The position numbers and the translations under genes were made by a program. Under the pieces are notes generated by a model. That model made no database searches. It had not been told where the DNA came from and saw only the letters and a program-made list of their open reading frames with translations. Shown one piece after another: positions 12,908 through 24,273 of a stretch of DNA of 64,000 nt. The DNA is from Diplolepis rosae (Eukaryota > Arthropoda > Insecta > Hymenoptera > Diplolepididae). The stretch is taken from positions 1,922,001 to 1,986,000 of the forward strand of contig JAPYXD010000056.1 in NCBI GenBank assembly GCA_030998225.1. The letters run 5' to 3'. Positions within the stretch are counted from its first letter, which is position 1. Every line of letters starts with the position of its first letter.

Positions 12908-13086
12908 GTTTCTGGGGGATTTTTAGTTGGCTGCGTGATTCCCCCACATTTACATGGGGGTGTTTCTCTTCTTCCAAAGCGGGCTTCACTCCCATTGTTT
13001 TTTGGGGGATTTTTAATTGGCTGCGTGATTCTCCCACATTTGCAAGGACGTGTTTCTCTCCTTCCAAAGCGGGCTTCATTCCCATG
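12908..13086 (+). repeat. 99-bp tandem duplication
   Basis: Two adjacent copies with a 99-bp period (GGGGGA at 12915 and 13014) share TTGGCTGCGTGATTC, CCCACATTT and CTTCCAAAGCGGGCTTCA blocks at about 85-90% identity by eye. Frames across both copies stay open on both strands, which is a by-product of the repeat, not evidence of a gene. Confidence 0.75.
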
Positions 13087-13783
13087 GAGTCGTGTATAGT
13101 TGATGCCATTAGTCCTTCAAAAAACAGTAATATCTGCCTTCAACTTTATCTATCGGACTTTTTTAGAATCAGTTACTGTATATATTTTCTTTAAGTAACA
13201 TACTATTTCCGTCAAAATTTAAATAACAAGTTTCCTGTTAAAAAAAGTAAACAATTTCATTTTCATCCCCTTATCTTACTTTTGCAATAGTATATACTTC
13301 ATTTCAACTAGAAAATTTTCCTATTTTCTACATCCTGAGGTAGAATTCCTATAAAAACTCGAAAACTTCAGATATATTTTTCTCAGCGATACATAGACAT
13401 ATGTTATCTATGTAAAATGTACAAACGTAATTTGAGGCATCACGTTTAAACCTCATCACTTGTTTTCGACGGCACAGTTATGCTGCTTTATTGATGAAAA
13501 CGAAGGCTCGTCTTTTGAGACGGATTAGAGACTCACTCAAGGCGCACTCGTAAGTTATCCTTTTATTGTGCCATAAAGAAGCCAAGATGTGACCGCTTAT
13601 GGCTGTCATGTCAACATAAAAGTCAAACCGTTGAATCAGTTTTCATTCTACATTAAATGCGACGTTAGAGGTATTCAACTAATCCTCTCCTTTGGATGTC
13701 GCAAATAATTCCAAATTACAAAGACATTTGAGGGGGTCCATTTGAATTCTGGAATATGGGGCTGCACGTTCTGCTATCGGTGT

Positions 13784-13864
13784 TATAAATTCCTGAATTG
13801 GTTTACGGGTTAATCCACACGGCGTGAGCGCGCAGTACCAAGGATCCCCACAGGTATAGCTGCG
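13784..13864 (+). repeat. SINE-like dispersed repeat, copy 1
   Basis: TTCCTGAATTGGTTTACGGG, TCCACACGGCGTGAGCGCG and GGATCCCCACAGG are shared, in order and strand, with 25764-25845. Here it is followed directly by a (TTA)n tract (13873-13919), as at the 3' end of many SINEs. No RNA polymerase III A or B box was recognised, so the class is uncertain. Confidence 0.55.
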
Positions 13865-13872
13865 AAGAAATT

Positions 13873-13919
13873 ATTATTATTATTATATTATTATATTTTA
13901 TTATATTATTATTATTATC
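13873..13919 (+). repeat. (TTA)n simple repeat
   Basis: Near-pure TTA/TTATA repetition following the SINE-like unit; could be its 3' tail. Confidence 0.8.
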
Positions 13920-15185
13920 TAAACATTTTATTTTGAATTTTAGGATGATTTAAAGACTCAGAAAATGATTTTCTATTGAAATTTAAACTCAATAAATTTT
14001 CAAAGTTTCAAAAAAAAAATCAATTTCAATATTTTTTAGCCATGCAGATCAAATAATTCAATTAAAAAATTATGTAGAGAATATTGTATATTATGGAATG
14101 ATAAAATATGATAATGGCGTTTAAAAAATAAAATATTAAAATACTTAATACATAAATTATATCTAATTGTACTCTCGAAATTATACAGTATAGTTTCTTC
14201 TCTGGTATAAGGCAACATTGAAAAAAATTTCATTAAAATAAATAAATTAATATATAAATTTAAATATATAAATAAATAAATACAAATTTCATCATAAAAC
14301 TGTGAATAAAAGGTTTCAGTATTCAGAAAACCAAAATCACATCTAAATTTGCATACGAAATTACATTTTACGATTTCCCTTATATAAAATACAAATATAA
14401 AATATTTATTTCGAATAAAATAGTTTAAAAAAAAGTTTATAGTATGTGAATCAACTACTATATATCAATTAAAAAATTAAGTGGAAAATATTTTATTTTA
14501 AAAAAATAAGAAATTAAGGTTAAAAATCTACATTCCTAATCACATGGTGATAGTAAATAAAAATTCTATACGATGTTGTTGTTAATAATTGGCTTTAGGG
14601 TCCAGAAATGATAACTCAGGAAATCACATACTTTCAAAAATTTCGACTATAATCGGAGTCCTCATCAGTGATCTTTGCATATGTGCAATATTGTATCCAT
14701 TGTTTTAAAGTTTAGATATAAAGATTACTGATGATGTTATCATTTCTGGACCCTAAAGCCAATTATTAACAACAACATCGTATAGAATTTTTATCTACTA
14801 TCACCATGTGATTAGGAATGTAGATTTTTAACCTTAATTTCCTATTTCTTATTTTTTTTTAATAAAATATTTTTGCCTTATACCAGAGAAGAAACTCTAC
14901 TGTATAATTTCGAGTGTACAATGAGATATAATTTATGTATTACTCAAGTATTTTAATATTTTATTTTCTAAACGCCAGTATCACATTTTATCATTCCTCA
15001 ATATATAATATTCTCTACATAATTTTTTAATTGAATTATTTGATCTGCATGGCTAAAAAATATTGAAATTGATATTTTTTTTTGAAACTTTGAAAATTCA
15101 TTGAGTTTAAATTTCAATAGAAAATCATTTTTTGAGTCTTTAAATCATCCTAAAGTTCAAAATAAAATGTTTAGATATTCATTTT
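13917..15185. repeat. palindrome with 94-bp loop
   Basis: 13917-14640 is the reverse complement of 14735-15185 with a deletion in the right arm. Near the centre the arms are almost perfect: a CCAATTATTAACAACAACAT block at 14759 mirrors 14573-14592. The left arm is also a direct copy of 10720-11360, so this palindrome was made from the terminal arm of the surrounding fold-back element, probably by insertion of a shorter relative. Confidence 0.75.
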
Positions 15186-15444
15186 AGGTGAATGTTTTTG
15201 AAAATATCAAAGAAAGAAAGGTCATATCTTGAATGATATATTTGGTGATTTTAAATTTGTCGTCTGCTTCGCGCCACTTTGACACAAAGTCGACAGAAAC
15301 ATTATTTTCGATCTTGGCTCAACAGACGAAAGCGTGAAATCGAAGCGAGGAAGTGGGGACACACCGACACGGCATGCTTGATTGTGTGCGCTCCCACGTG
15401 GAAGCGTGGTGGGGGCCGGCAGCTCCCACGTTCTGGGATAACTG

Positions 15445-16760
15445 GGAACGGCAGTTCGCCCAGGGCGGCGAGCCGGGTCACAGCGGAGCGTCGCACTGGA
15501 CGGACGGCAGGGAGATGCCTCTTCTGATGGGTATTCCCGTAGAAGGGTATCTCCGCACCGACCGACCCCGTACCTAGAGCAACCGGACCGAGCGTTGACA
15601 GATGGGCGCTTCCACGGTCAGCTCTCGGTGTGAGTGCGCACTCAGCGTCAGGTGCCCCTGACTAGGTGCTGCCCAGGGTCCTCCAGGGAATGGCTCCTAG
15701 ACGATGACCCGATGGACGGGCCAGTGGTTCCCCACGGAGAGTACCAATGGACAGGTGCTCCCATGATTGGTCCTCGGCGGAGCGTAGATCTCGGCTTCAG
15801 GTGCCCTTGACCGAGCTCTACCTGAGGCGGCCATTGGACTCCGTTCACAACGACATGACGGACGGACCAGTGGTTCCCCACGTCGAGTACCAATGAATGG
15901 GCGCTCGCCCGTGACCGAGTTCTACCTGGGGCGGTCACCAAACTTGCCCGATGTAAAACCAGAAGCCCGACCGAACCGACCCGAACACTCACGAACACTA
16001 ACGAAACACTACCGAACGATACCGAACGCTACCACCCGCAGTACCCAACACTACCGAATACTACTGACCCGCACTTCCGAACACCACCGAGCACTACCGA
16101 ACACTACCGCGCGTAACCGACTTCTCCCAGGGTGTCCAGACTTAACCGTCACGACAGACCGACCGACCGACCGACATACCTGAAACCTCGGCCCTACGGA
16201 TACGGCCGTGACCGAGGTCTAGAGGGCGAGGCGTTACCCAGATACCGCTGGGAGCATCTCTCCCTAAGCCGGACACCTACCAGGACCACGACCGACTTTA
16301 TGAACGTACGACCCCGACGGAAGGTCAACGCGCCCTGGACTTGACGATGTCCATCATGTACGCACGCCGACTAACTCGGGAAAATGTATGTACCAAATTT
16401 CAGAGGAAGAACATTTTGTGAACTGCGATACGTCGACCAGATGACCGGTCCACGACGATAGCGACCACCAGGCCTGTGCCCACACTCGCGCACACCATCA
16501 GCGTCTCTCACATCACACACACACACGTTCCACTCATTCACGCACACTGACACCGGCACACTTAACATTTATTATTTACATTCACACGAACACCATTTTA
16601 TCCGTACTTATTAGTGAATATTTATTTTTCTGAATAAAAATTTTGTTATTTTTCATTTAAACCTAACCAGTTTCGATTAATTTCATCACCTACTCCCCCA
16701 CTCCTATCGAACCCTGGCTGACTGAAGCGTCTGGCAGCAAGGGGGAAAGTAGGGATGTTA
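15445..16760. repeat. GC-rich island with degenerate minisatellites
   Basis: Composition changes sharply at the end of the fold-back element. 15650-15760 and 15800-15907 are diverged tandem copies (shared CCAGTGGTTCCCCACG and AGTACCAATG blocks, period about 145 bp). 15990-16120 is a degenerate 10-bp repeat close to CACTACCGAA. 16157-16176 is (GACC)n. It ends with a CCCCCACTCC...GGGATGTTACA segment; read on the minus strand this starts TGTAACATCCC, as an LTR might. Open frames here are repeat-driven and I do not call a gene. Possibly a solo LTR or a satellite fragment. Confidence 0.5.
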
Positions 16761-17176
16761 CAAGATTGAGAAAATATTGAGAAAAATATTTAGATCGTTA
16801 ATTATATATATCAATTAATAGACGTTGAAAATGTTTATATATGAAAGGGAAAAACTTGGTTGAATCTGAATTTGATTGCTTCAAAGAATGGTATTGTGAT
16901 TGTTTCTTCCTATTTTTATAAGTTTCTTAAAATTCACAATGAATTGCTTTCCCTTATCATTATATTAGGTTGTTTTCTTTTACAAATTTTGTATTCAGAT
17001 ATTGATTTACAAGTTTCATCTGTTCTAGTAGTTGGTATGTATGAGTCTCTGTATTTGATTATATAGTCATGTTCAGGAATTAAGGAGAAATAGGTTTTTT
17101 GATATAAGTGTGGTATTGGGATCAAATGTAATAACGTTCCTTCTCCTTTTTCTAGTATCGGAATCTCTAGTATGTA

Positions 17177-17647
17177 CCCAGAAAACAGAAAGCGATAGGT
17201 TGAAATCGCTGTCAATTGCGTATTTTGAAATTGCAGATTCAAATTATTTTCGTTCAATTGTGTTTTGGGCATTTGAATCGGTAAGCTTTTGCAATCGGCA
17301 ATTTGATACCAGACCGATTAAATCATAACTTTGTTAAATTTTATTTACGTTTCTTCAATTCGTAAAAATTTGTTTTACTGGTGTTAATCGTGATTTCACA
17401 ATTGAAATGAACAATTCATGAAACGTATCTTGACGATTCAAATTTTATGGACTGTGTTACTTAATTGTAAAACTACGATTCAACGTCATTGAAACAAATT
17501 TATACGATTGAAAAGACCTGAACGCAATTCAACAATGTTTCTATGCAAACATTTACAAATAAAACTGCAGATACAGAAACCTTCAATCGTAAATTTTAAG
17601 ATAGTCAATTCACAGAAATTTCAATTAATCGTTTCTTTATTCCTGGG
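17177..17647. mobile_element. MITE with CCCAG ends and TA target duplication
   Basis: A 471-bp insertion. Left end CCCAGAAAACAGAAAGCGAT, right end (reverse complement) CCCAGGAATAAAGAAACGAT, flanked by TA at 17175-17176 and 17648-17649. The flanking env frame is continuous across the site once the insertion and one TA are discounted, which fixes the boundaries. Non-coding, with several ACGATT/AATCGT repeats inside. TA duplication suggests a Tc1/mariner-type source. Confidence 0.7.
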
Positions 17648-18086
17648 TAGGTAAAGAGTCCTCTTATGACGGCTACTGATAATGTACTTATATCGATTAT
17701 GTGTTGATAATGCTCTTCACTATTATCAAAGTGGTATTTTGTTCTCTGGTTGTTTTTGCATTCTTTAATTGTTTCTTTTAACATCGCCAGTGTTAGTATT
17801 TGAGGATGTATAATCCCGTGTTTTCCATCGCTAATTGCGTTTATCGCCATATCGATATCTTCATTTATTTCATCTATTCAGATAGCCGCTACTACTAACT
17901 TACTGTTTATAAAGTTTTCTCGCGTAGCTTTATCAATTCCATTGCTTAAATTTCTTGCTCTCGCTCTTTCCTGATTTTCCTGCAGCATTAACGATTCCTG
18001 GTTTGCTGAGGATGAATCCAGGATCAACTTAAGTATTTTAGTATGGTTGGTCAAGATGGAAGCAATATTTTTATTATCTCTATATA

Positions 18087-18776
18087 ACACGTGGATCAAT
18101 AAGTCCCGGGACTAACACATAGATGGCGTTGCCAACAAAAGTTCAGTATGATTTTTCATGAGTTCCAACCTTCAAAAGATAGATGTCAAAATTTCATGAC
18201 ATTCTGATGTTTGGCCCACGAGTTGCAGTGATTTAAGTGACGCTAGTCTTGTTATTCTCAAAACAATGGATTCGAAACAATTTCGTGTGTTGATTTACCA
18301 TTGCTTTTTGATGAAAAAAAAACAGTGCAAGCTTAGCAATGGCTTGAAAAGTGCTACGGGGACTCAGCTCCATCAAAAACAACCATTTGTCGGTGGTATG
18401 CTGAGTTTAAACGTGGTCGTACAGACACTGAAGATGCTGAACGCTCCGGCCGGCCAAATGAGGTAGTTACAACGGAAACCATAAAAAAAGTCCACCATAT
18501 CACCGGATCTGGCCCCCAGCGACTACTACCTGTTTGCAGACCTCAAGAAAATGCTCCAAGGAAAGAGATTCTACTCCAACGAGGAAGTCATCACCGAAAC
18601 GAACGCTTATTTCGAGGGCAAGGATAAATCGTTCTACAAGAAAGGTATTGAAATGTTAGAGAAGCGCTGGACTGATTGTGTTGCTTTTGAAGAAGACTAT
18701 GTTGATGATTAAAGTCGAGTTTTGCCAAAAAAATGTGTTTTTCCTAGTTAGTCCCGTGACTTATTGATCCACGTCT
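18087..18776 (+). mobile_element. mariner, internally deleted (690 bp)
   Basis: Ends ACACGTGGATCAATAAGTC and (complement) AGACGTGGATCAATAAGTC, with TA duplications at 18085-18086 and 18777-18778. Inside, 18266 onward encodes the mariner helix-turn-helix start (MDSKQFRVLIYHCF) and a GRPNEVV linker in shifted frames, then jumps straight to the region around the third catalytic Asp and the C-terminus (18506-18711). The catalytic centre between them is deleted. It lies inside the env pseudogene. Same family as 32603-33626. Confidence 0.85.
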
Positions 18777-19225
18777 TAAGTTGTCGAATTCGCTATTAAT
18801 TTGAGCAAGGTCTCCTTTAGTTAACGTTCCAAATAATGTTTTAGAGATGTCTCTGACGAAGTTGGCCAATCCTCGTTTATTGCGCTGTTTTCCTAATAGC
18901 TTTTTTGATATATAATTTCGAGATATCAGTCTATTGTACCTTCTTCCAATGAGTTCTATTTCATATTGGGGTAGGCACTTTTTAATGCATGCTTGTTCTG
19001 CTATTGATATTGTTTTGTCTATTGCGCTGATTCTTTCCCTGTTATTTGTCATATTGATTCCAACTATTAGTCTCCAAGTTTCGTAGTATAGATGAATTTT
19101 AGTTTCCTCTTCAATGTATATATTTCCTTCAATATCTTTGATTGTGTAGTTGCCCCTAATGATCTTTAGTAGAAGTAGAGGGAAGGTCATCTTCACTATC
19201 ATCTGAAAAATAAGGTGGGCATCGA

Positions 19226-19373
19226 TCTATATGTATCTTCAATATTTTTTCCTTATTCTGAATTACAATATTATTATTGTCTAGTAAATCTATTTACTGT
19301 CTATATGTATCTTCAATATTTTTTCCTTATTCTGAATTACAATATTATTATTGTCCAGTAAATCTATTTTCTC
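19226..19373. repeat. 74-bp tandem duplication
   Basis: Two adjacent copies with a 74-bp period differ at one or two positions (TCTATATGTATCTTCAATAT starts both). They lie between the env and integrase remnants, so the duplication is recent relative to the decay around it. Confidence 0.85.
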
Positions 19374-19439
19374 ATGAGAGCCTTTCCAGGATTGTTCTAC
19401 TTTGTTTTTTTTTGTGTTGTTTATTATTTTTACTTCCCT

Positions 19440-20494
19440 TTGATTTTATGAATGGGTCGTTTTCGTGCGATGTTCTCGTCCAATCTTCTTTTTGTTTCTT
19501 CCATTTCCAACTGTATATTTTCTTTAGCTTTTCTCACAGTATCTTCGTTTTTCTTTTTCCATTTTCTTATCAAGTCTTGGTGGGTGAGATTGGTGGATGT
19601 TCTTAATGTCGATGGAACATTGGGATTTCTTCCAAACCGTAACTCATATTGTGTGAATTTTGTAGTTTAATTTGGCGTAGTATTTATAGTAAAATTTATT
19701 ACTTTTATGTTATCGTCCCATTCTATATTATTTTCAGCTATACTTGTTTCGATAAGGTTTAATAACGTGGATTGCATTCGTTTTATATTGCCGTTTGATT
19801 GTGGATGGAATGATGTAGTATTTATATGCTTTATGTTCAAAGCTTCTTCAAATTGTGTTACTAGTTCTGATAAGAAATTGGTTCTTTGGTCTGTTAAAAT
19901 ATTCTTAGGTGCTCCGAATTTATAAATGTAATGATCTAAAAGTGATTCCCACTATAGTATTCGATGTTTCGTCTTGTAGTGGTATTGGCACGGTGTAACG
20001 TGTTAGTCTATCCTGAATGCTTAGTATGTATTTGTTTCCCTTCTTGGTTATCGGAAGAGGTCCAAAGATGTCCAACGATATTTTTTTGTTTGGGGCAAGT
20101 GGTATATCTGGGATTATGTCTCGGCTTGACTTTTTATTCGTACTGTTTTTTGAAGTTGACAAATTGGACAGGATTGCACAAATCTTTTTATGCCCTTGTC
20201 CATTCTATTCCATATTCCTATTTTACGAGCTTTCTCTATAGTATTCTTTTCCCCCAGGTGTGTGTAATGGGCTTCTAATATTACCTTCCTTTTTTCTTTA
20301 TTGGTTAATTCTCTGGTTGATGAAAAGCATACATGAAGACTCAGGTGAGGATAGTGGTTTGACAAAAATTCTATCAATTCTTGAATACTCTCCTTTTCAA
20401 TTGGGGTAAACAACGGATCTCCGAAAATTAGTCTTATTATTGCCAGTTTTTGTTTTCTATTTCTTCTATAATCCAGGTGAGTTGTGTCAACCAT
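19440..20494 (-). pseudogene. pol: errantivirus integrase
   Basis: Reading the minus strand: an HHCC zinc-binding region (HYTHLG...CPICQ) at 20494-20114, the first catalytic Asp in SLDIFGPLP (about 20075), the second in a TDQ motif near 19890, then HPQSNG near 19780. The catalytic Glu that should follow HPQSNG is Lys in this copy (GNIKRM). At least two frame changes occur. The product would join retroviral cDNA ends to the host chromosome; this copy is inactive. Confidence 0.8.
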
Positions 20495-20889
20495 TCTTTT
20501 TTGTTATATGGCGGCATATCTTTGTTTTTTATCTCTTTCCATAGTATGCCTACGGCATTTGGTTTTGTTTTGGCTTCCCATAGGATGGGTTTAGTCTCCA
20601 TTCTATGAAATCGCTGTATACGGAATTACTGGGATAACTCGTTGATGATGTTTCTTTTTCTATCGAGGGTTCCCGTATTTCTCTGTCAGGAAACTTGATT
20701 TTTTCCTTGTCTTCTAAAATCCTATCTTCTATTACCGTTGACCTGCGATTTCCTGTAGGTTTTATTTCTTGTAAATTGCTTTGTATGTCTTCCAGCATTT
20801 TATTACTCGTTTTACCGCTGTCTAAGTTTAATTCTGCGTTTGCTATTGTCTGTCTAAGGATATCGTTATCGTTTATTGGAAATAATCGA

Positions 20890-22010
20890 GAGAGACAATC
20901 TACTACTTAATTCTCCTTTCCTTTCACGTATTCAATATCCTGGTCGTATTCCTCCATACGTAATCTCCATCATAAAAGTCTTGAGCTTGGGTCCTTTACA
21001 TTATGTAATCATACAAGGGCTTTGTGGTCAGTTTGTATCTTGAATTTATTACCCAATAAATATTGTATCAGTCTTTTCATCGCCCAAACTATTGCTAAGA
21101 GTTCTGTTTCCGATGTAGTATATTTTTCCTCCGCTTTATTTAATGTTCTTGATATGAACAGGCAAGGGTGTCCCTTCTGACTCAAGACGGCTCCTAAGCC
21201 TAAGTTTGAGGCGTCTGTGGTTAAAATAAATTGTTCCTTAAAGTCGGGAAATTTCAAGACTAGCGCAGATATCAAGGCATTTTTTAGGTCGTAGAATGCT
21301 TTCTCGCAATTGAGAGTCCAATCGAATATTATATCCTTTTGCGTTAGCCTAGTTAAGGTTCTGGCAATGCTCGAAAAGTTTTTTATAAATTTTCTATAAT
21401 ATCCTGCAAGTCCCAAGAAGGATTGTACATCCTTGACGGTTTCAAATTTTTTTAAATTTTGTATGCTGCTTAATTTTTCAGGATTGGGTTTTACCCCTTC
21501 TTTAGTTATGATATGTCCTAAGTATTCAAGTTCAGGTTTCAAATATTTGCACTTAGTTGGGTCTCTAGTCTCAGTCCTAATTCCTTTATTTTCTGGAGCA
21601 CTTCCAAATTTTGATAGTGTTGGTCTAGTGTTTTTTCGAATATCACAATATCGTCGATGTATGCAAAACATTTATTTCCTATCAGTCCTCGGAATGCATT
21701 ATCCATCATTCTCTGGAATGTTGCAGGGGCATTTTTGAGTCCAGAAGGCATCCCATTATTCTCAAAATGTCCCTATGAAGTAGAAAATGGTGTGTATTTC
21801 TTATCTTGTTCTCTCATGGGGATCTGGTGGAATCCTGCAGAGAGGTCAAAAGCAGAAAAGAATTTTGCATCTTCTAGTTGGTCTAATATATCGTCTATAA
21901 TTGGTAGTGGGTAGGCGCCTTGATCGGTGTCCTCATTGATTTTCCTGTAGTCTACGACCATTGGTAATTTGTTTCCCTTTTTTGGTACTATCCAAAATGG
22001 GGAGTTATAT
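20890..22010 (-). pseudogene. pol: errantivirus reverse transcriptase and RNase H
   Basis: Minus-strand blocks in order: WIVPKKG, VVDYRKINEDT, FSAFDLSAGFHQI, a LKNAPATFQRMM block, the catalytic AYIDDIVIF, LGLAGYYRKFI, then RNase H with LTTDASNLGLGAVLS and TDHKALV. The segments are in different frames, and stops interrupt both RT and the RNase H end (beyond 21009 the homology continues with stops). It belongs to the Ty3/gypsy RT class. Confidence 0.85.
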
Positions 22011-22082
22011 GGGGACTGTGATATTTTCCTGATCCAAAATTAGGATGTCCTGATTCACTTCTTTTATTTTTATTCTGCATAT

Positions 22083-22526
22083 TTATTCTGAGTTGGGCGA
22101 AACGAATTCCCCGCCTTCGTAGATTGGTAGTTTTATTTGATCTATTATCAAATATTCTGATGTTATAGAGTATCTGTCGTATTGAGAGAGGAAATTTATT
22201 CTGATTATTCCATCCTCAGGTAATTGAAAGTCATCTGGTACTATATAAAAAGTTTGTTCTTTATTAAAAAAATTTAGATTGGTTTTTCGTTTTGATATAT
22301 TTACATCTTTTTCCATAGAAAAAGTTTTCTCGCATTCTTTTCTATCATCCTTTTTGTCCAGAGTTTTTTCTTTTATTATACTTATTGCTGCTCCTGTATC
22401 AACCAATAGTCGGTATTCTCCGGTCATTCTTTCTGCATGGATTGATCTAAGTCTTCCGCTGATAGCTGATATTCTGCTGATTCCCCGTACGTTGATTGCT
22501 CTTGTATTTCTTCTTAGGTCATCCAT
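22083..22526 (-). pseudogene. retropepsin (aspartic protease) of the errantivirus-like element
   Basis: A 147-codon open frame with LLVDTGAAISIIK, the catalytic DTGA motif, and an LPEDGIIRINFLSQYD block in place of the usual GILG..F region. Retropepsins act as homodimers to cut the Gag-Pol polyprotein. It precedes the RT remnant and follows the Gag zinc-knuckle remnant, as expected. Confidence 0.75.
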
Positions 22527-22604
22527 TCTTTCTCTGTCTCCTCTTCTTGTATTATTCTTATTGGCTGTGGGGGTCTTTTTATATTTTGACCAGCCTGAAA
22601 ACCC

Positions 22605-23655
22605 TGTTTATAACATTGGTTGTCCAGGTGTCCTATTCTGCCTCTCTTGTTACAGTTCATTTTGTTCTATCTATTAACGGCAGACTTTGATTGGATATTC
22701 TGTTACTAGTTGTGTTTGCACAAGGTCTAAATACCTGCGGTTTGATAAATTTACTTGCTGTAACAGTTTTAGGCGTTGTTATTCGTGTTGGCTGGCTTTC
22801 TTGTATCCACATTTCTGTTTCAGCTGCGTGTGCTTGGGCTTCGGTGATGGCTACTGGTTTCAATAATCTAATTTTTATTCCGATTTATTTTTTTAAATTA
22901 AGTAGGTACCTTTTTACCCCTTCCTGTTCTTCGAGTTTCATCTTTAACCTTCTTTCGGTCGGGTTTGTGTGTTGTGATTGGATGGCATAGTTTATTTCGT
23001 TTACTATTTGGCGAAATCACAACGTGAAATTTTGTACAGTTTCGGCCAGGCCTTGTTTACATGATTCCAGTTTAGACTTAAGGGCTAATATGGAGCTAGT
23101 TTGTTTAAGATTCTGTCTTAATGCTTCGTAAAGGTCGTTATAAGAGTTGATCTGCTGTTACCTGATTGCCTTTTCTGCTAATCCCTGAATTTTCTTTGCT
23201 ATAATCAAATCTAGTAATAAATTTGGTTGTGATGTTTTCATTCTGGCTCTTTTTACTTACTTCACAAAATCTTCTACTCCTATGTCGTCTTGTCCACTCA
23301 AAGTTCTTATAGTTTCGAGAGCTATATTAGCATTGATGCGGTGTTCGACTTCGTAAGTTGGTTGTGTACAAAATTTTGATCGGTTTATATTTTTTTTTTG
23401 GTTAACTCTTCCGTCTTCTTGTTCTCCGTCAGAGGTACCTTTTGTTATTTCTATTTGTGGTGCTTCTTTATCTGTCTCTACTTCCGCTGAGCATTCTATT
23501 TTCCTGGCTAACTGTGATATTCCCTCTATATGGTTATTATTTTCCTTTTTTAGAGAAATGGATGCATTGGTTAATGCTTCCATTTGAGATAGTACTCTTG
23601 TTAATAGTTCATCCGTAGTCAAGTGACTGGGAGATTGTGCCCTGGGCGAGGTCAT
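22605..23655 (-). pseudogene. gag: Gag remnant
   Basis: The N-terminal frame (23655-23257, 132 codons, from ATG) is serine/threonine and glutamate rich without a recognisable domain. Downstream the homology is in several frames (22863-22657 among them). A zinc-knuckle remnant, CNKRGRIGHLDNQC, is readable at about 22605-22665, supporting Gag. Multiple stops lie between. Position immediately 5' of the protease agrees. Confidence 0.6.
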
Positions 23656-24086
23656 TGCTCCTATGTACGTTGGTTGTTCTGGAGAAAGAGATGAGTCACT
23701 CGTCGTTTCGTCTGTCTCGTATCTAGCGTCTGTCCTATCTCCATATTGGTGGAATGACAGTGTGATATGAGTACTGTGTACCTTGTACTATGTTTATGTT
23801 ATCGAGTGTATGTCGCGATACAATTTCAAGTTTTTATTATTTTATTACAGTGGAATTCAACTTTATCGTTTTAAGACAATAACGTAGATTCTAAAGTAGT
23901 GTTATTTATTTTGTTGATCTCCGTAGAGAGTTCGGAGTTCTGTCTTCAATATCCGTAGATATTTATATATCCTTGTTTTTTTAACTTTATTCCAGGTTTT
24001 GTCCCGCTTCTATGTGAATTATTTCTTGAGGATTCCGTGGAATTATATTTCGAGAAGTTTGCGGTATCTTGACTGGATCGCTAAAA

Positions 24087-24273
24087 TGTTATGCGTTGAA
24101 ATAAGAAAACTAGTACTTTTCCGATTGCTGCTGAGTCACAAATCGGTGCTCAGCTTCTTTATTTCCCAAGTATACAGTTAGGACGTTAGAACATAACATC
24201 CTGCCGCTGCAGCAAGTTCGTGCTTATACATTTAAGGGCTAAGGGAGGGGTTATCTCATCAGTACTCATAACA
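24087..24273 (-). repeat. putative 5' LTR of the errantivirus-like element
   Basis: On the minus strand it begins TGTTATGAGTACTG and ends GCATAACA, giving inverted TGTTAT/ATAACA termini. It contains an AATAAAG polyadenylation-type signal, and it is followed by TTTTAGCGATCCAGTCAAG, a plausible tRNA primer-binding region. Its position 5' of gag fits. With no second copy in the window, the call rests on these signals. Confidence 0.5.

Larger units (their letters stand above)
10451..15444. mobile_element. non-autonomous fold-back element with hAT-like ends
   Basis: The left end (CAGTGATCCCAGATCGTGGG) and the right end (reverse complement CAGTTATCCCAGAACGTGGG) match. From both ends inward run the same GC-rich block, a GTGTCGGTGTGTCC block, TTTCACNCTTTCGTCTGTTGAG, and a GGCGCGAAGCAGACGAC block, then AT-rich sequence homologous over about 0.6 kb (10454-11050 against 14875-15435). 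No transposase is inside. The interior holds two more palindromes (11340-12690 and 13917-15185), a short tandem duplication and a SINE-like repeat. The terminal blocks are diverged relatives of those flanking the giant inverted repeat to the left, so the same transposase could have mobilised it. No matching 8-bp flanks were found. Confidence 0.65.
16934..19202 (-). pseudogene. env: errantivirus env (baculovirus F-like), interrupted twice
   Basis: The N-terminal part (19202-18779) contains a basic furin-type site RNKR followed by a glycine/hydrophobic fusion-peptide-like stretch. The part at 18086-17878 looks like the heptad region after it; 17850-17650 and 17175-16934 carry the conserved IPIP and cysteine-containing ectodomain blocks. 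Breaks: a mariner at 18087-18776, one in-frame TGA near 17876, a MITE at 17177-17647, and loss of the C-terminal part, including any transmembrane anchor, after 16934. Both insertions left the flanking codons in register. Such proteins mediate membrane fusion; this copy cannot. Confidence 0.75.
16934..24273 (-). mobile_element. errantivirus-like LTR retroelement, decayed, 3' end missing
   Basis: On the minus strand the order is 5' LTR (24087-24273), gag (to about 22605), retropepsin (22083-22526), RT-RNase H (22010-20890), integrase (20494-19440) and env (19202-16934). An env ORF after pol is the hallmark of insect errantiviruses in the Ty3/gypsy group. Many stops and frameshifts show it is not functional. 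No second LTR copy was found at the low-coordinate end, where the sequence runs into the GC-rich island. Confidence 0.85.

Noticed and set aside
12841..13194. 117-codon plus-strand frame with repeated segments
   Set aside because: The repeat comes from the 99-bp tandem duplication; the opposite strand is open too.
15279..16344. Several frames in the GC-rich island resembling Arg/Pro-rich proteins
   Set aside because: Driven by CCGA/ACCG tandem repeats; frames overlap on both strands, no start context, no homology recognised.
19277..22990. Plus-strand hydrophobic frames opposite the errantivirus pol and gag, looking like membrane proteins
   Set aside because: They are antisense shadows of the minus-strand genes; Phe/Leu/Ser richness comes from reading A-rich coding sequence backwards.
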